DNA of 64,000 nt. Source: Hyphomicrobiales bacterium (GTDB lineage: Bacteria; Pseudomonadota; Alphaproteobacteria; SPJN01). The translations under genes were made by a program, and so were the position numbers. The notes under the pieces were generated by a model. The model searched no databases, was not told the DNA's origin, and saw nothing but the letters and a program-made list of their open reading frames with translations. Where the stretch lies: the NCBI GenBank assembly GCA_006844605.1, contig SPJN01000003.1, positions 148,352-212,351 of the forward strand. The letters run 5' to 3'. Positions 48,674-57,625 of this stretch are shown here, piece by piece (within the stretch, counting starts at the first letter, position 1; each line of letters opens with the position of its first letter).

Positions 48674-49543
48674 TTAATTGCCGGACGGGTCGTCGAAATA
48701 TTTGAAGAACCGGCTGTTCGGGTCAATGACCATTGTCGTATTCCCGCCCTGCAGTGACCGTGTATAGGCCTGCATAGACCGATAGAATTCGAAAAAGTTG
48801 GCGTCCCTGCCATAGGCTTCTGCGAAGATACGGTTAGATTCTGCTTCACCTTCACCACGCAAAATCTGCGACGTCTTATTCGCTTCGGCCAACAAAACTG
48901 TTACCTGACGATCGGCATCAGCCTGAATGCGCTGGGCATCCTCGGCACCCTTCGCGCGGGCCTCACGGGCTTCACGCTCACGTTCTGCCTGCATACGCTT
49001 ATAAACAGACTGGCTGTTGGCTTCGGGAAGGTCGACACGGCGCAAGCGCACATCGACAATCTCGATACCAAGCCGTTCGGCCTTTTTGGTCACACTGGCT
49101 GCGATTTCGCGCATCAACTCAGCACGTTCACCGGACAGCAAGCCATCCTTGTCGCGCTTGGCAATCATCTCACGCACGGTTGCGTTGACGAGTGATTCAA
49201 GACGGTTCAAGGCGGTTAATTCGGTACGCACTGACTGGAAGAACTTCAACGGATCAACAATGCGCCAACGGGCGAATGCATCGACCACAAGACGTTTGGA
49301 ATCCTTTGTCACAAGTTCAACCGTGTCGGCATCGAAATTCAGGACACGCTTTTCCATTTTCTCGGCATTTTGCAAGAACGGCGTTTTGATATAAAGGCCC
49401 GGTTCAGTGACCACGCGAACGGGGTTACCGAATTGCAGGACCAGCGCCTGTTCACGCTGCTGCACTGTAAAGAATGCACTGTTTGCCAGAATGGCAAGAG
49501 CACCGACAACAATGGCTAATAGGATGATACGGGGATTTTGCAT
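48674..49543 (-). CDS. hflC: HflC, modulator of FtsH protease
   Basis: The 289-residue protein has an N-terminal membrane helix (about 7-24), an SPFH/band-7 domain (VQQREQALVLQFGNPVRVVTEPGLYIKTPFLQNAEKMEKRVLNFDA) and a helical C-terminal coiled coil (MQAEREREAREARAKGAEDAQRIQADADRQV). With HflK it forms a large cage around FtsH at the inner membrane. It begins 12 bases after hflK. Confidence 0.96.
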   Translation of the reverse strand: MQNPRIILLAIVVGALAILANSAFFTVQQREQALVLQFGNPVRVVTEPGLYIKTPFLQNAEKMEKRVLNFDADTVELVTKDSKRLVVDAFARWRIVDPLKFFQSVRTELTALNRLESLVNATVREMIAKRDKDGLLSGERAELMREIAASVTKKAERLGIEIVDVRLRRVDLPEANSQSVYKRMQAEREREAREARAKGAEDAQRIQADADRQVTVLLAEANKTSQILRGEGEAESNRIFAEAYGRDANFFEFYRSMQAYTRSLQGGNTTMVIDPNSRFFKYFDDPSGN

Positions 49544-49555
49544 GATCGTTTCCTC

Positions 49556-50854
49556 CTACTGCGCTTGCTTGTTTTTGTTTAGCCGGTCGAGCGGCAGATA
49601 AGGCACGACACCACTGCCGTCCCCGTCGAGAATAATTTTATCCATGTCCTTGAAGACTGCTTCCATGGTTTCAAGGAAGATACGCTTACGCGTCACATCC
49701 TTGGCATTCCGATATTGTTCATAGACGGCAAGGAAGCGGCTTGCTTCACCTTCTGCGCCTTTGACGACCTGTTCTTTATACCCCTTGGCTTGCTGGATAA
49801 TTTGTTCAGCATGACCACGGGCACGCGGAACCACATCACGGGCATAGGCATCTGCCTTGTTCCGCTCACGCTCCGCATCGGCATGGGCTGCCTGCACATC
49901 GCGGAAGGCATCAATAACCTGCGCGGGCGGGTCAACCTTGGCCAACTGTACTGTGGTGATATCAACACCGGCGCCATATTCATCAAGCACCTGCTGCATC
50001 AGCAAGCCAACTTCTGATTCAATTTGTTTACGTCGTTCGGTCAGGATGGGCTGAATGTCATTCCGCCCGATCACTTCACGCATCACTGATTCAGCAACGG
50101 CCTTCACCACACGTTCGGGGTCTTGCAAGTTGAACAGATAGTCAGCGGCGTTTGATACCTTCCACAAAACAGAAAAATCAATATCAACGATATTGTCATC
50201 CCCGGTCAGCATCAGGCTTTCTTCGGCACGATCAGATGACCGCACACCGTCACGCGGACCTGTGCCACGGAACCCGATATCGATCCGGTTCACGCGTTCC
50301 ACATTCGGCGTCTCGACCGTTTCGATGGGATAAGGCAGATGATAATTCAAACCCGGCTGGGTCATTTCAACAAACTCACCAAAGCGCAATACAACGCCCT
50401 GCTCGCCCGTGTTCACCCGATAAATACCAGTTGCCATCCAAAGCCCGGCAACAACCAGGATCACGAATAAAAGGCTGATACGGCCAAGCGGACCTGCACC
50501 GGAGCCGCCTTCCTTGCCACCGCCTGAGCCGCCGCCGCCACCGGGAAACAGTGACCGCAGCTTTTCCTGACCTTCACGTAGCAAATCTTCCAGATCGGGG
50601 CCTTCGGGGCCACCGCCACCGGGACCACGCGGGCCACCGGGGCGACCACCGCCGCCACCACCGCCAGAGCCACCAGAACCGCCCCAGGGGTTTCCGCCTT
50701 TACCGTTTTGGCCACCACCGGATCCACGATTGGGGCCACGGCCTGAACCGCCACCTTGTCCCCACGGGCTGTCCGCCCGCAAGATATGCTGGTCGAAATC
50801 CGGCCCGGTCGACATTTTGTCGAAATCGCCTGAAGAGTTATTGCCTGACGCCAT
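49556..50854 (-). CDS. hflK: HflK, modulator of FtsH protease
   Basis: From ATG 50854 (AAGGG upstream) the protein has 432 residues. A long Gly-rich cytoplasmic N-terminus (about 30-110, with many GG, PRG and GSGG runs) precedes a membrane helix (about 130-148) and the SPFH domain (VNTGEQGVVLRFGEFVEMTQPGLNYHLPYPIETV), then a coiled coil. HflK pairs with HflC and regulates FtsH-mediated proteolysis. The frame is open further upstream to 51001, but that part has no family match and crosses the promoter area shared with the divergent mrp gene. Confidence 0.95.
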   Translation of the reverse strand: MASGNNSSGDFDKMSTGPDFDQHILRADSPWGQGGGSGRGPNRGSGGGQNGKGGNPWGGSGGSGGGGGGGRPGGPRGPGGGGPEGPDLEDLLREGQEKLRSLFPGGGGGSGGGKEGGSGAGPLGRISLLFVILVVAGLWMATGIYRVNTGEQGVVLRFGEFVEMTQPGLNYHLPYPIETVETPNVERVNRIDIGFRGTGPRDGVRSSDRAEESLMLTGDDNIVDIDFSVLWKVSNAADYLFNLQDPERVVKAVAESVMREVIGRNDIQPILTERRKQIESEVGLLMQQVLDEYGAGVDITTVQLAKVDPPAQVIDAFRDVQAAHADAERERNKADAYARDVVPRARGHAEQIIQQAKGYKEQVVKGAEGEASRFLAVYEQYRNAKDVTRKRIFLETMEAVFKDMDKIILDGDGSGVVPYLPLDRLNKNKQAQ

Positions 50855-51039
50855 GGTCTTTTGGACCCTTTCATCTGTTCTATATGTTGCGGGAACAACA
50901 CTGATACGTCGCCCCGCCCACTTCGGTTTCCTAATATGTAGGTAGGAAGTGCTTGGATTACAATGTAAAGCCGTTATAGAAAGACCCACGTACAGGTGCA
51001 AACAAAACCGACCTGAATTTCTGATCTGTTGGGCTATTA

Positions 51040-52200
51040 ATGACTGAAATCACTCGCGACATGGTGCTAGGCGCACTCAAAGCCATCACCGACCCCATGA
51101 CGGGCCAGCCATTGGCCCAATCCAAGACAATCCAAGGATTGATCGTCAAGGGGCCCCATATTGGCTTTACGCTTGAAATTGACCCCGCACAGGCTGCACA
51201 GATGGAACCTGTGAGAAAGGCTGCGGAAGACGCCGTAAAGGCGATTCCCGGTGTTCTGACGGTCACCGCGGTCATGACCGCCCATAATGAGGCACCCGCG
51301 GGTGCGCCCCGCCCCGAAGTCAAGGCCGGGACAGCTGCCCTGAAGGGCAAGCAATCACAAGGCACTGATAAGGCGGCGGGCGGCAAAAGCGGCCCACAGG
51401 CCATTCCCGGTGTGGGGGCCATCATCGCCGTCGCCAGCGGCAAGGGCGGCGTGGGCAAATCCACAACTGCCGTTAATCTGGCACTGGCACTGCATGCACA
51501 GGGCAAAAGCGTCGGCATTCTGGACGCTGATATTTATGGGCCGTCCATCCCGCGCCTTTTGAAACTTAGCGGCAAGCCGACATCTGCGGATGGTCATACA
51601 ATCAGCCCCATGGAAGCCTATGGCATCAAGGCCATGTCAATCGGCCTGATGGTGTCAGAGGATCAGCCGATGATCTGGCGTGGCCCCATGGTCATGTCAG
51701 CCCTGACCCAATTGCTGACCGATGTCGCATGGGCACCGATTGATATATTGGTGGTTGATATGCCGCCGGGCACAGGTGACGCCCAATTAACAATGGCACA
51801 GCGCGTCCCGCTGGCCGGGGCGGTTATCGTTTCAACGCCGCAGGACATTGCCCTGATTGATGCGCGCAAGGGGCTTGCCATGTTCCGCCAGACCGATGTG
51901 CCGGTTTTGGGTATTATCGAAAATATGAGCAGCTTTATCTGTCCTGATTGCGGCGGCACGCACCATATCTTTGGTCATGGTGGCGCACGCGAAACAGCAG
52001 ATGAACTGGGTATGGATTTTCTTGGTGAAATCCCATTACATATGGATATCCGCACTACGTCAGACGCAGGCACGCCCATCGTCGCGAGCGCGCCCGACGG
52101 CCCGCACGCACAGGCCTATCAGGCCATCGCCGCGCAGGTGATTGCCAAACTGGATGCGGCGGCAGATGCCCCCGCAGGCCCAACCATTTCTATGGGGTAA
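51040..52200 (+). CDS. mrp: Mrp/ApbC iron-sulfur carrier ATPase
   Basis: The 386-residue protein has an N-terminal DUF59/MIP18-like domain (about 1-85), an Ala/Gly-rich linker, and the Mrp ATPase domain with deviant Walker A ASGKGGVGKST, DADIYGPSIPRLL, VVDMPPGTGDAQL and the cluster-binding CPDC. It binds and delivers Fe-S clusters to target enzymes in the cytosol. It diverges from hflK. Its stop codon directly abuts the stop of thyX on the other strand. Confidence 0.95.
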   Translation: MTEITRDMVLGALKAITDPMTGQPLAQSKTIQGLIVKGPHIGFTLEIDPAQAAQMEPVRKAAEDAVKAIPGVLTVTAVMTAHNEAPAGAPRPEVKAGTAALKGKQSQGTDKAAGGKSGPQAIPGVGAIIAVASGKGGVGKSTTAVNLALALHAQGKSVGILDADIYGPSIPRLLKLSGKPTSADGHTISPMEAYGIKAMSIGLMVSEDQPMIWRGPMVMSALTQLLTDVAWAPIDILVVDMPPGTGDAQLTMAQRVPLAGAVIVSTPQDIALIDARKGLAMFRQTDVPVLGIIENMSSFICPDCGGTHHIFGHGGARETADELGMDFLGEIPLHMDIRTTSDAGTPIVASAPDGPHAQAYQAIAAQVIAKLDAAADAPAGPTISMG

Positions 52201-53133
52201 TCAGCGTTCCAGAACTTCCATCAGCTCGCGCCATTCGCGGGCTGATAGACCTGAATCTTCCTGCGCAACATCCTCGCCATTCAGCAAACGCTTGACGGTT
52301 GTCAGCGCATTGGCTGACAGTTCAGCTGCGCCCATGCGGTAATCGCGGAACGCTTCTGCGGCCAGCGGCACCCACCGTTCTGCCATATCCGTCATGACAT
52401 CAGCATAGACGCGAATCTCATACTGGGCATGGGGATCAGCGCGCAATGACAGGAAGTGGAACAGATTGTGCAAATCTGTTTTCCAATACCATTGCGTATA
52501 AAAATTCAGGCTAAGATTCATGCGCGCCAACTCACGCGCCAAACCATCGCGACTTTCATCAACGGTTGACCCGTCCGGGCGTTCATTCAACAGATGCTCA
52601 TAGGTGCCATACATTTGTTCGGCATCGGCACGCAGCAAATCCTGCACACGCTTGGCTTCATCCGCATCAAGAATACGGTCACGCCCCTGACGATTGTTTG
52701 ACGACTGGGCCGCCAATTGTTCCGGTGCAGGAATGTAAAATTCATTATCCAAAATCGAATAGCGCGCAGAATATTCATTCACATTCGCGGTCCGATGGCG
52801 GATCCATTGGCGCGCCACAAAAATCGGCAGCTTCACATGAAACTTGATCTCGCACATTTCAAACGGCGTTGAATGGCGATGACGCATCAAATAGCGGATC
52901 AACCCGCGATCAGATGACACCTGCCGCGTCCCCTTCCCATATGACACACGGGCAGCCTGCACGATGGCATCATCATCACCCATATAGTCAATGACCCGCA
53001 CAAAACCGTGATCAAGCAAAGGCGACGCCTCGTACAAAATCTCCTCAAGGGCAGGCACGGTGGCCCGGCGGGTTTGCGTGGATTCTGCGCGCGCTTCTTC
53101 AATCGCGGCAAGTTGCTCGTCAGTTAGGGACAA
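52201..53133 (-). CDS. thyX: Flavin-dependent thymidylate synthase
   Basis: The 310-residue protein has the ThyX signature [14 protein letters not shown] (RHRx7S) and [10 protein letters not shown], with C-terminal [25 protein letters not shown]. It methylates dUMP to dTMP using methylene-tetrahydrofolate, FAD and NADPH. With dcd and nrdAB in the window, the deoxynucleotide route via dCTP deamination looks intact. No thyA or folA is present here. Confidence 0.97.
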   Translation of the reverse strand: MSLTDEQLAAIEEARAESTQTRRATVPALEEILYEASPLLDHGFVRVIDYMGDDDAIVQAARVSYGKGTRQVSSDRGLIRYLMRHRHSTPFEMCEIKFHVKLPIFVARQWIRHRTANVNEYSARYSILDNEFYIPAPEQLAAQSSNNRQGRDRILDADEAKRVQDLLRADAEQMYGTYEHLLNERPDGSTVDESRDGLARELARMNLSLNFYTQWYWKTDLHNLFHFLSLRADPHAQYEIRVYADVMTDMAERWVPLAAEAFRDYRMGAAELSANALTTVKRLLNGEDVAQEDSGLSAREWRELMEVLER

Positions 53134-53218
53134 GACAGCACCTCATAAGTCAGGAAAGGCCCGATTCGGGCACAACATGTTGATAGTTTAGCGCGTCACT
53201 ACAAAAGCCCAAACAAAA

Positions 53219-53244
53219 AACCCCGATGCCTTAGCACCGGGGTT
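53219..53244 (-). terminator. Terminator after the barrel protein gene
   Basis: On the minus strand AACCCCG-G-TGC and GCA-T-CGGGGTT form a hairpin with loop TAAG and a T-run (TTTTTT). It lies 25 bases beyond the stop of the gene starting at 54100. Confidence 0.85.
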
Positions 53245-53269
53245 AATTCAGTCGCTATAGTATCATGCC

Positions 53270-54100
53270 TTAGAAGATCGGCAGGAGGCAAAGCGGATCA
53301 AGCGGTGACGGGATCGGGCATGACCCACCTGCAGCGATAACTGCGTTCACGGCTGCTGCATTTTTCAGGAATGTATCATTTTCCCGCAGCATGTCGTTCA
53401 CAGCATTGCCGCGCTTGGAATATTCACGATGCTGTTTGATCAAATCGGTTGAGTTGGACCCGAATGCCAGACGCGCACCAACAAAGATGCTGTCTTCTGA
53501 TTCGCTACCCAGCTTGCCATCTGCATACAGGCTCAACATATCCAGAACGCCAAATTCAACGCCCAGATTAGCCTGCACATCTTCATCACCGTCAAAACCG
53601 AACACGTCGGCACCACCGGTCAAAGCCAGATTCGGCATGGCATAGAGTGTAATCTTGGCACCGCCATAAAAGGCACCATCATCACCCCAGTCAGAATCCT
53701 GGAAGCCGAAATCGCCGCCAAGTGTGATATTGCCGAGGTAGACTTCACCTTCGGCTTCATACCGGCTGATCCATGCTGCTTCATCGACATCAAGATAGGC
53801 AACAGACACGCCAAATGACCCGATTGAGCTTGAACGCCAGAACGTGCTGAGCCCAGCGCCATAGGTGAAGTCTTCATTTTCACCCAGCATGCCGGCATTG
53901 GCATCAATCTGGATGCCCAATTGTTCGATCAGCGGAATGGCAACAGAACCGCCAACGGCAAAGTTATCTTCGCCATCAAGCTGGCCATAGCCACCTTCAA
54001 CTTTACCGTTGAACCCCGTCACGGCTGGCATTTCTGCCACTGCCTGTGCGGTATAAGCCATAGACAGGGCTGCTGCCCCGATAAGAAGTGATTTACGCAT
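53270..54100 (-). CDS. Outer-membrane beta-barrel protein, unknown role
   Basis: The 276-residue protein has a signal peptide cleaved near QAVAEMPA. The mature part (about 24-220) alternates hydrophobic and polar residues with Gly-rich turns (VEGGYGQLDGEDNFAVGGSVAIPL, ITLGGDFGFQDSDW), consistent with about 10-14 barrel strands. The C-terminus (about 225-276) is different: a charged helix (LIKQHREYSKRGNAVNDMLREND) then a short tail with two Cys (SCPIPSPLDPLCLLPIF). A barrel followed by such a periplasmic tail is unusual; I do not recognise the family. Confidence 0.75.
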   Translation of the reverse strand: MRKSLLIGAAALSMAYTAQAVAEMPAVTGFNGKVEGGYGQLDGEDNFAVGGSVAIPLIEQLGIQIDANAGMLGENEDFTYGAGLSTFWRSSSIGSFGVSVAYLDVDEAAWISRYEAEGEVYLGNITLGGDFGFQDSDWGDDGAFYGGAKITLYAMPNLALTGGADVFGFDGDEDVQANLGVEFGVLDMLSLYADGKLGSESEDSIFVGARLAFGSNSTDLIKQHREYSKRGNAVNDMLRENDTFLKNAAAVNAVIAAGGSCPIPSPLDPLCLLPIF

Positions 54101-55040
54101 GTCACTTGTCCTTCAATGTTAAAACCGGCCCACCGCCGGAAATTCTTTCAAGCCGCCAACTGCAGAGAATCCATTCTTTCTGCGCAGCGGGTTGTGGCAT
54201 CCAAGGCGAACACTAACCATCTTAACCCTGCGTGCCAAGCATAAGCATGACTTTTAGGGGGCTAAGCAGCCAAAATTCTTTACGAATTGGGCATTGTCCC
54301 CACTGACTGTTGAGCCCGCGCCACACATTTTGGTTAATAGCCTGCCCGGTCAGTCACCCACTATATATAGACAGCTCACCCGAAACTGTTGCCGAACAGG
54401 CAACCGATTGGATTGGCAGGCTGACAAGAATCGCTTGCGCTGTCTGATTCTGTTTTTCAGATGATTCTTCGATTCCCGTCACGAAACTGTCAAAACTTGG
54501 CAAAACTTGCAAAACCCGCTGCGGGAATTTTGTAACAACCGATTATTTTCTTAGGTCGCCCCTACGGAAATCTGCCATTCCTGTTTCTGTCAAGCCGCAT
54601 TTTTTGGCTTATCCACAGATTGTCTGACTTGACGTGCGGATTCCCCCTAAGCACTATATGTTGTGTTTGATGGTGGTCAGAACCACACGATCAGTGATTT
54701 ACGGATCTGCCGCCAACAAGTGACCGGACAAGAAATTACTCAACCAATTCAGATTTGCCTGCGAATAAGCGTTAAATATCAATCTTTTAAAAGATATCCA
54801 CAGCTTATCCACAGGCAGTAAGGGACAAGGAGACAGTGACGGCATCGGTGGTTCGAATGGGTTTCGACCACTATATATAGGGGGGAATGCACAGACTTTG
54901 ATGAGTCTGAAGCCGCCACACCCTCCTCTATCTCATGACCGTCCTCGCCTCATCCCTCACATAAATGCGGGCCTGACTGATGCCCGCGATCAGAAAATTG
55001 AGGCTGTTTGCGGCCTCACAAAAGACCGAGGGGAATGAGC
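54101..55040. promoter_or_regulatory. Long intergenic control region upstream of nrdA
   Basis: No gene is seen in these 940 bases. The region holds a sigma-70-like promoter for nrdA (TTGACG 54629-54634, 17 bases, CACTAT 54652-54657). It has two perfect DnaA boxes TTATCCACA (54609-54617, 54805-54813) and one near match (54794-54802). Three NrdR-like sites with the core CACTATAT lie at 54358, 54651 and 54868. A palindrome TCTTTTAAAAGA is at 54783-54794. The predicted nrdA leader is over 350 bases long. Confidence 0.55.
54651..54666 (+). promoter_or_regulatory. NrdR-like box over the nrdA -10 element
   Basis: GCACTATATGTTGTGT agrees at 13 of 16 positions with the box ACACTATATATAGTGT as I remember it. 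It covers the -10 of the likely promoter. Sites CCACTATATATAG at 54358 and 54868 match the left part only. The usual tandem spacing of about 31-32 bases is absent. Confidence 0.45.
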
Positions 55041-57038
55041 ATGAGCTCTGCATGGGATATGACTGGTACCGCCGCTAATGAAACGACCGAGGCGGACCTG
55101 AACCAAACAACGACCGATCCGGCAATTATTGAGAATCGCGACCGGGCACCGCAATCAAAAGACGCTTTCCATCGCAGCAGCCCCGATGCGCCGCTTGCGA
55201 AGACTGAGCGTCTGCCGACAAAGCCGAAGGCTTTTAAGAAGGTTGCCGATTATGACATCCAGATTGACCGCACCCGCGACGACAATCTGACGGAATTTGG
55301 CAAGGCCACATTGGAAGACCGCTATTTGCTGCCCGGCGAATCCTATCAGGATTTATTCGCCCGCGTTGCCACGGCCTATTCAGATGATGGCGAGCATGCC
55401 CAGCGCATCTATGACTATATCTCAAACCTATGGTTCATGCCTGCAACCCCCGTTCTGTCAAATGGTGGTGCCAGCCGTGGCCTGCCCATTTCATGCTTCT
55501 TGAACTCAGTCGATGATAATCTCGACGGGATTGTGAACACGTGGAACGAAAATGTGTGGCTTGCCTCAAACGGCGGCGGCATTGGCACCTATTGGGGCGG
55601 CGTTCGTTCCATCGGTGAAAAGGTTGGCGGCTCCGGCGCGACAAGCGGGATTATCCCCTTCATCCGCGTGATGGACTCCCTTACCCTCGCCATCTCGCAG
55701 GGCTCCCTGCGTCGTGGGTCAGCGGCGGTTTATCTTGATGTGCATCATCCGGAAATTGAAGAGTTCCTTGAAATCCGTAAGCCGTCAGGCGATTTCAATC
55801 GGAAGAGCCTGAATCTGCATCACGCGCTGAACATTTCAGACGAATTCATGGAATGCCTGAAGGACGACAAGCCCTTTGGTCTACGCAGCCCCAAAACGGG
55901 CGAGATCATCCGCGAAGTGTCTGCCCGTGATGTCTGGCAGAAAATTCTGGAACATCGCCTGCAAACGGGCGAGCCTTACTTGATCTTCTCTGACACGGTG
56001 AACCGTCAGATGGCCGCCCATCAACGCGCGCTTGGCCTGAAGGTGTCCACTTCCAACCTGTGTTCAGAAATCATGCTGCACACCGGCCCCGACCATAAGG
56101 GCGAAGACCGGACTGCAGTTTGCTGCCTCAGCTCGCTGAATGCTGAAAAGTGGACGGAATGGTCACAGGATGAAAACTTCCTCGAAGACGTGATGCGTTT
56201 CCTCGACAATGTATTGCAGGACTTTATTGATCGGGCGCCCGCTTCAATGGACCGCGCAGTTTATGCCGCCATTCGCGAACGTAGTGTGGGCCTGGGCCTG
56301 ATGGGCTTCCACTCTTTGCTGCAAAGCATGGGCGTGCCGTTTGAAAGCGTCATGGCAAAAAGCTGGAACAATCGTATGTTCAAGCATATTCGTGCCGGCG
56401 TGGACAAAGCATCCATCGTGTTGGCAGAGGAGCGCGGCTCCTGCGAAGATGCCGAAGAAGTTGGTATGAAGGCCCGCTTCTCTCACAAATTGGCCATTGC
56501 GCCGACGGCTTCCATCTCCATCATTTGCGGTGGCGTGTCCGCTTGTATTGAGCCGATCCCCGCCAATGTCTACACACACAAAACCCTGTCGGGGTCTTGG
56601 ACTGTGAAGAACCCGCACCTGATTGCCCTGTTGGAAGAAAAGGGTCTGAACACTGTTGAGACATGGAATTCCATTCTTGAACAGGAAGGCTCCGTCCAGC
56701 ATTTGGAAGAGTTGTCAGAAGATGAAAAGGCAACATTCCGCACCGCGTTTGAAATTGATCAGCGTTGGGTGATTGAGCTTGCCGCCGACCGCTCGCCCTA
56801 TATCTGTCAGGGTCAGTCAATCAACCTGTTCCTACCGTCAGATATCAATAAGTGGGACTTGCACATGCTGCATTGGAAGGCATGGGAAATGGGCGTGAAA
56901 AGCCTGTATTACTGCCGCTCTAAATCAGTGCAGCGCGCAGGCTTTGCCGGACAGGCGAACAAGGAAGATGCCCCCGCCGAAATGGCCGGGTTTGACATCG
57001 CCCAAACGGACTATGAGGAATGTTTAAGCTGTCAGTAA
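55041..57038 (+). CDS. nrdA: Ribonucleotide reductase class Ia alpha subunit
   Basis: From ATG 55041 (GAGGGG 7 bases upstream) the protein has 665 residues. It reduces ribonucleoside diphosphates to deoxy forms. The catalytic cysteines are Cys152 (PISCFLNS), Cys341 in NLCSE (with Asn339 and Glu343) and Cys362 (VCCLSSLN). The redox pair Cys661 and Cys664 lies in the tail ECLSCQ. The first 70 residues are polar and do not resemble an ATP-cone, so the protein is about 100 residues shorter than E. coli NrdA and should lack that overall-activity switch. It is followed by a UUCG terminator. Confidence 0.96.
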   Translation: MSSAWDMTGTAANETTEADLNQTTTDPAIIENRDRAPQSKDAFHRSSPDAPLAKTERLPTKPKAFKKVADYDIQIDRTRDDNLTEFGKATLEDRYLLPGESYQDLFARVATAYSDDGEHAQRIYDYISNLWFMPATPVLSNGGASRGLPISCFLNSVDDNLDGIVNTWNENVWLASNGGGIGTYWGGVRSIGEKVGGSGATSGIIPFIRVMDSLTLAISQGSLRRGSAAVYLDVHHPEIEEFLEIRKPSGDFNRKSLNLHHALNISDEFMECLKDDKPFGLRSPKTGEIIREVSARDVWQKILEHRLQTGEPYLIFSDTVNRQMAAHQRALGLKVSTSNLCSEIMLHTGPDHKGEDRTAVCCLSSLNAEKWTEWSQDENFLEDVMRFLDNVLQDFIDRAPASMDRAVYAAIRERSVGLGLMGFHSLLQSMGVPFESVMAKSWNNRMFKHIRAGVDKASIVLAEERGSCEDAEEVGMKARFSHKLAIAPTASISIICGGVSACIEPIPANVYTHKTLSGSWTVKNPHLIALLEEKGLNTVETWNSILEQEGSVQHLEELSEDEKATFRTAFEIDQRWVIELAADRSPYICQGQSINLFLPSDINKWDLHMLHWKAWEMGVKSLYYCRSKSVQRAGFAGQANKEDAPAEMAGFDIAQTDYEECLSCQ

Positions 57039-57065
57039 ATGGCATAACGCTTTAACAAGATGATA

Positions 57066-57091
57066 GGGGCGGCCTTCGGGTCGCCTCTTTT
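57066..57091 (+). terminator. Terminator after nrdA
   Basis: GGGGCGGCC and GGTCGCCTC flank a TTCG tetraloop (nine pairs, two of them G-U), followed by TTTT. It lies 28 bases after the stop, so nrdB may need its own promoter. Confidence 0.75.
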
Positions 57092-57149
57092 ATGACTGGT
57101 ACGGATTACAGGCGGCACAATTTATGGCCGGCACATGATGGGGATCACT

Positions 57150-57380
57150 ATGTTTCGCTATTTCTTTTTGGGTGTTTTGTTCGCCGCTTGGGCCGGGTTA
57201 TTCGTGACCCAAAGCGCGGTGATCGTGAATTGGAAAACAACCGAAAACAGCATGGGCATTCCCAAGCTGACCTGCACCTATTTCACCGGGCTGGGCCTGC
57301 TTGAAAAGACCTATGTGAAAACTGACATGGCCATGGTGGGCCGCGAAACCTGCCCAAACTTTATTTCAGTGGGTGAATAG
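57150..57380 (+). CDS. YobH-like small membrane or exported protein
   Basis: From ATG 57150 (GGGGA 7 bases upstream) the protein has 76 residues. It has an N-terminal hydrophobic helix (YFFLGVLFAAWAGLFV), then a short region with two Cys (IPKLTCTYFTGLG, GRETCPNF) that could form a disulfide in the periplasm. The spacing of CTYxT and a later TxCP resembles E. coli YobH, a protein of unknown function; this is recognition from memory. It lies between nrdA and nrdB with a terminator before it, so it may be transcribed apart from them. Confidence 0.65.
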   Translation: MFRYFFLGVLFAAWAGLFVTQSAVIVNWKTTENSMGIPKLTCTYFTGLGLLEKTYVKTDMAMVGRETCPNFISVGE

Positions 57381-57625
57381 GCAAAAATTGCGCCTTTTTT
57401 CGCAAGTCTTGTGATTTCCCTCTACTCCACCCCAACATCTTGTGTTATATTATGAGTCTTGGTGGGGCCTGTGCCTCACCGTGTCGGGGAAGAGTGTTTC
57501 ACGGCACCTAAGGGGACCATCGCTATCATTATTTCCGCAAGTGGCAGGGCTGTTTCTGTCATTGGGGGGAATTGTGCGCCCGGCCCTCTTTCATAACAGA
57601 CACGATATAAATGCGGGAGCGACAC

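Noticed and set aside
50855..51001. Longer N-terminus for HflK.
   Set aside because: The added residues are not HflK-like and cross the shared promoter region with mrp. ATG 50854 has a ribosome binding site.
54600..54820. Chromosome origin oriC suggested by DnaA boxes.
   Set aside because: Only three boxes, no clear AT-rich unwinding repeats, and no dnaA, hemE, parA or gidA neighbour. Control of nrdA explains the boxes better.
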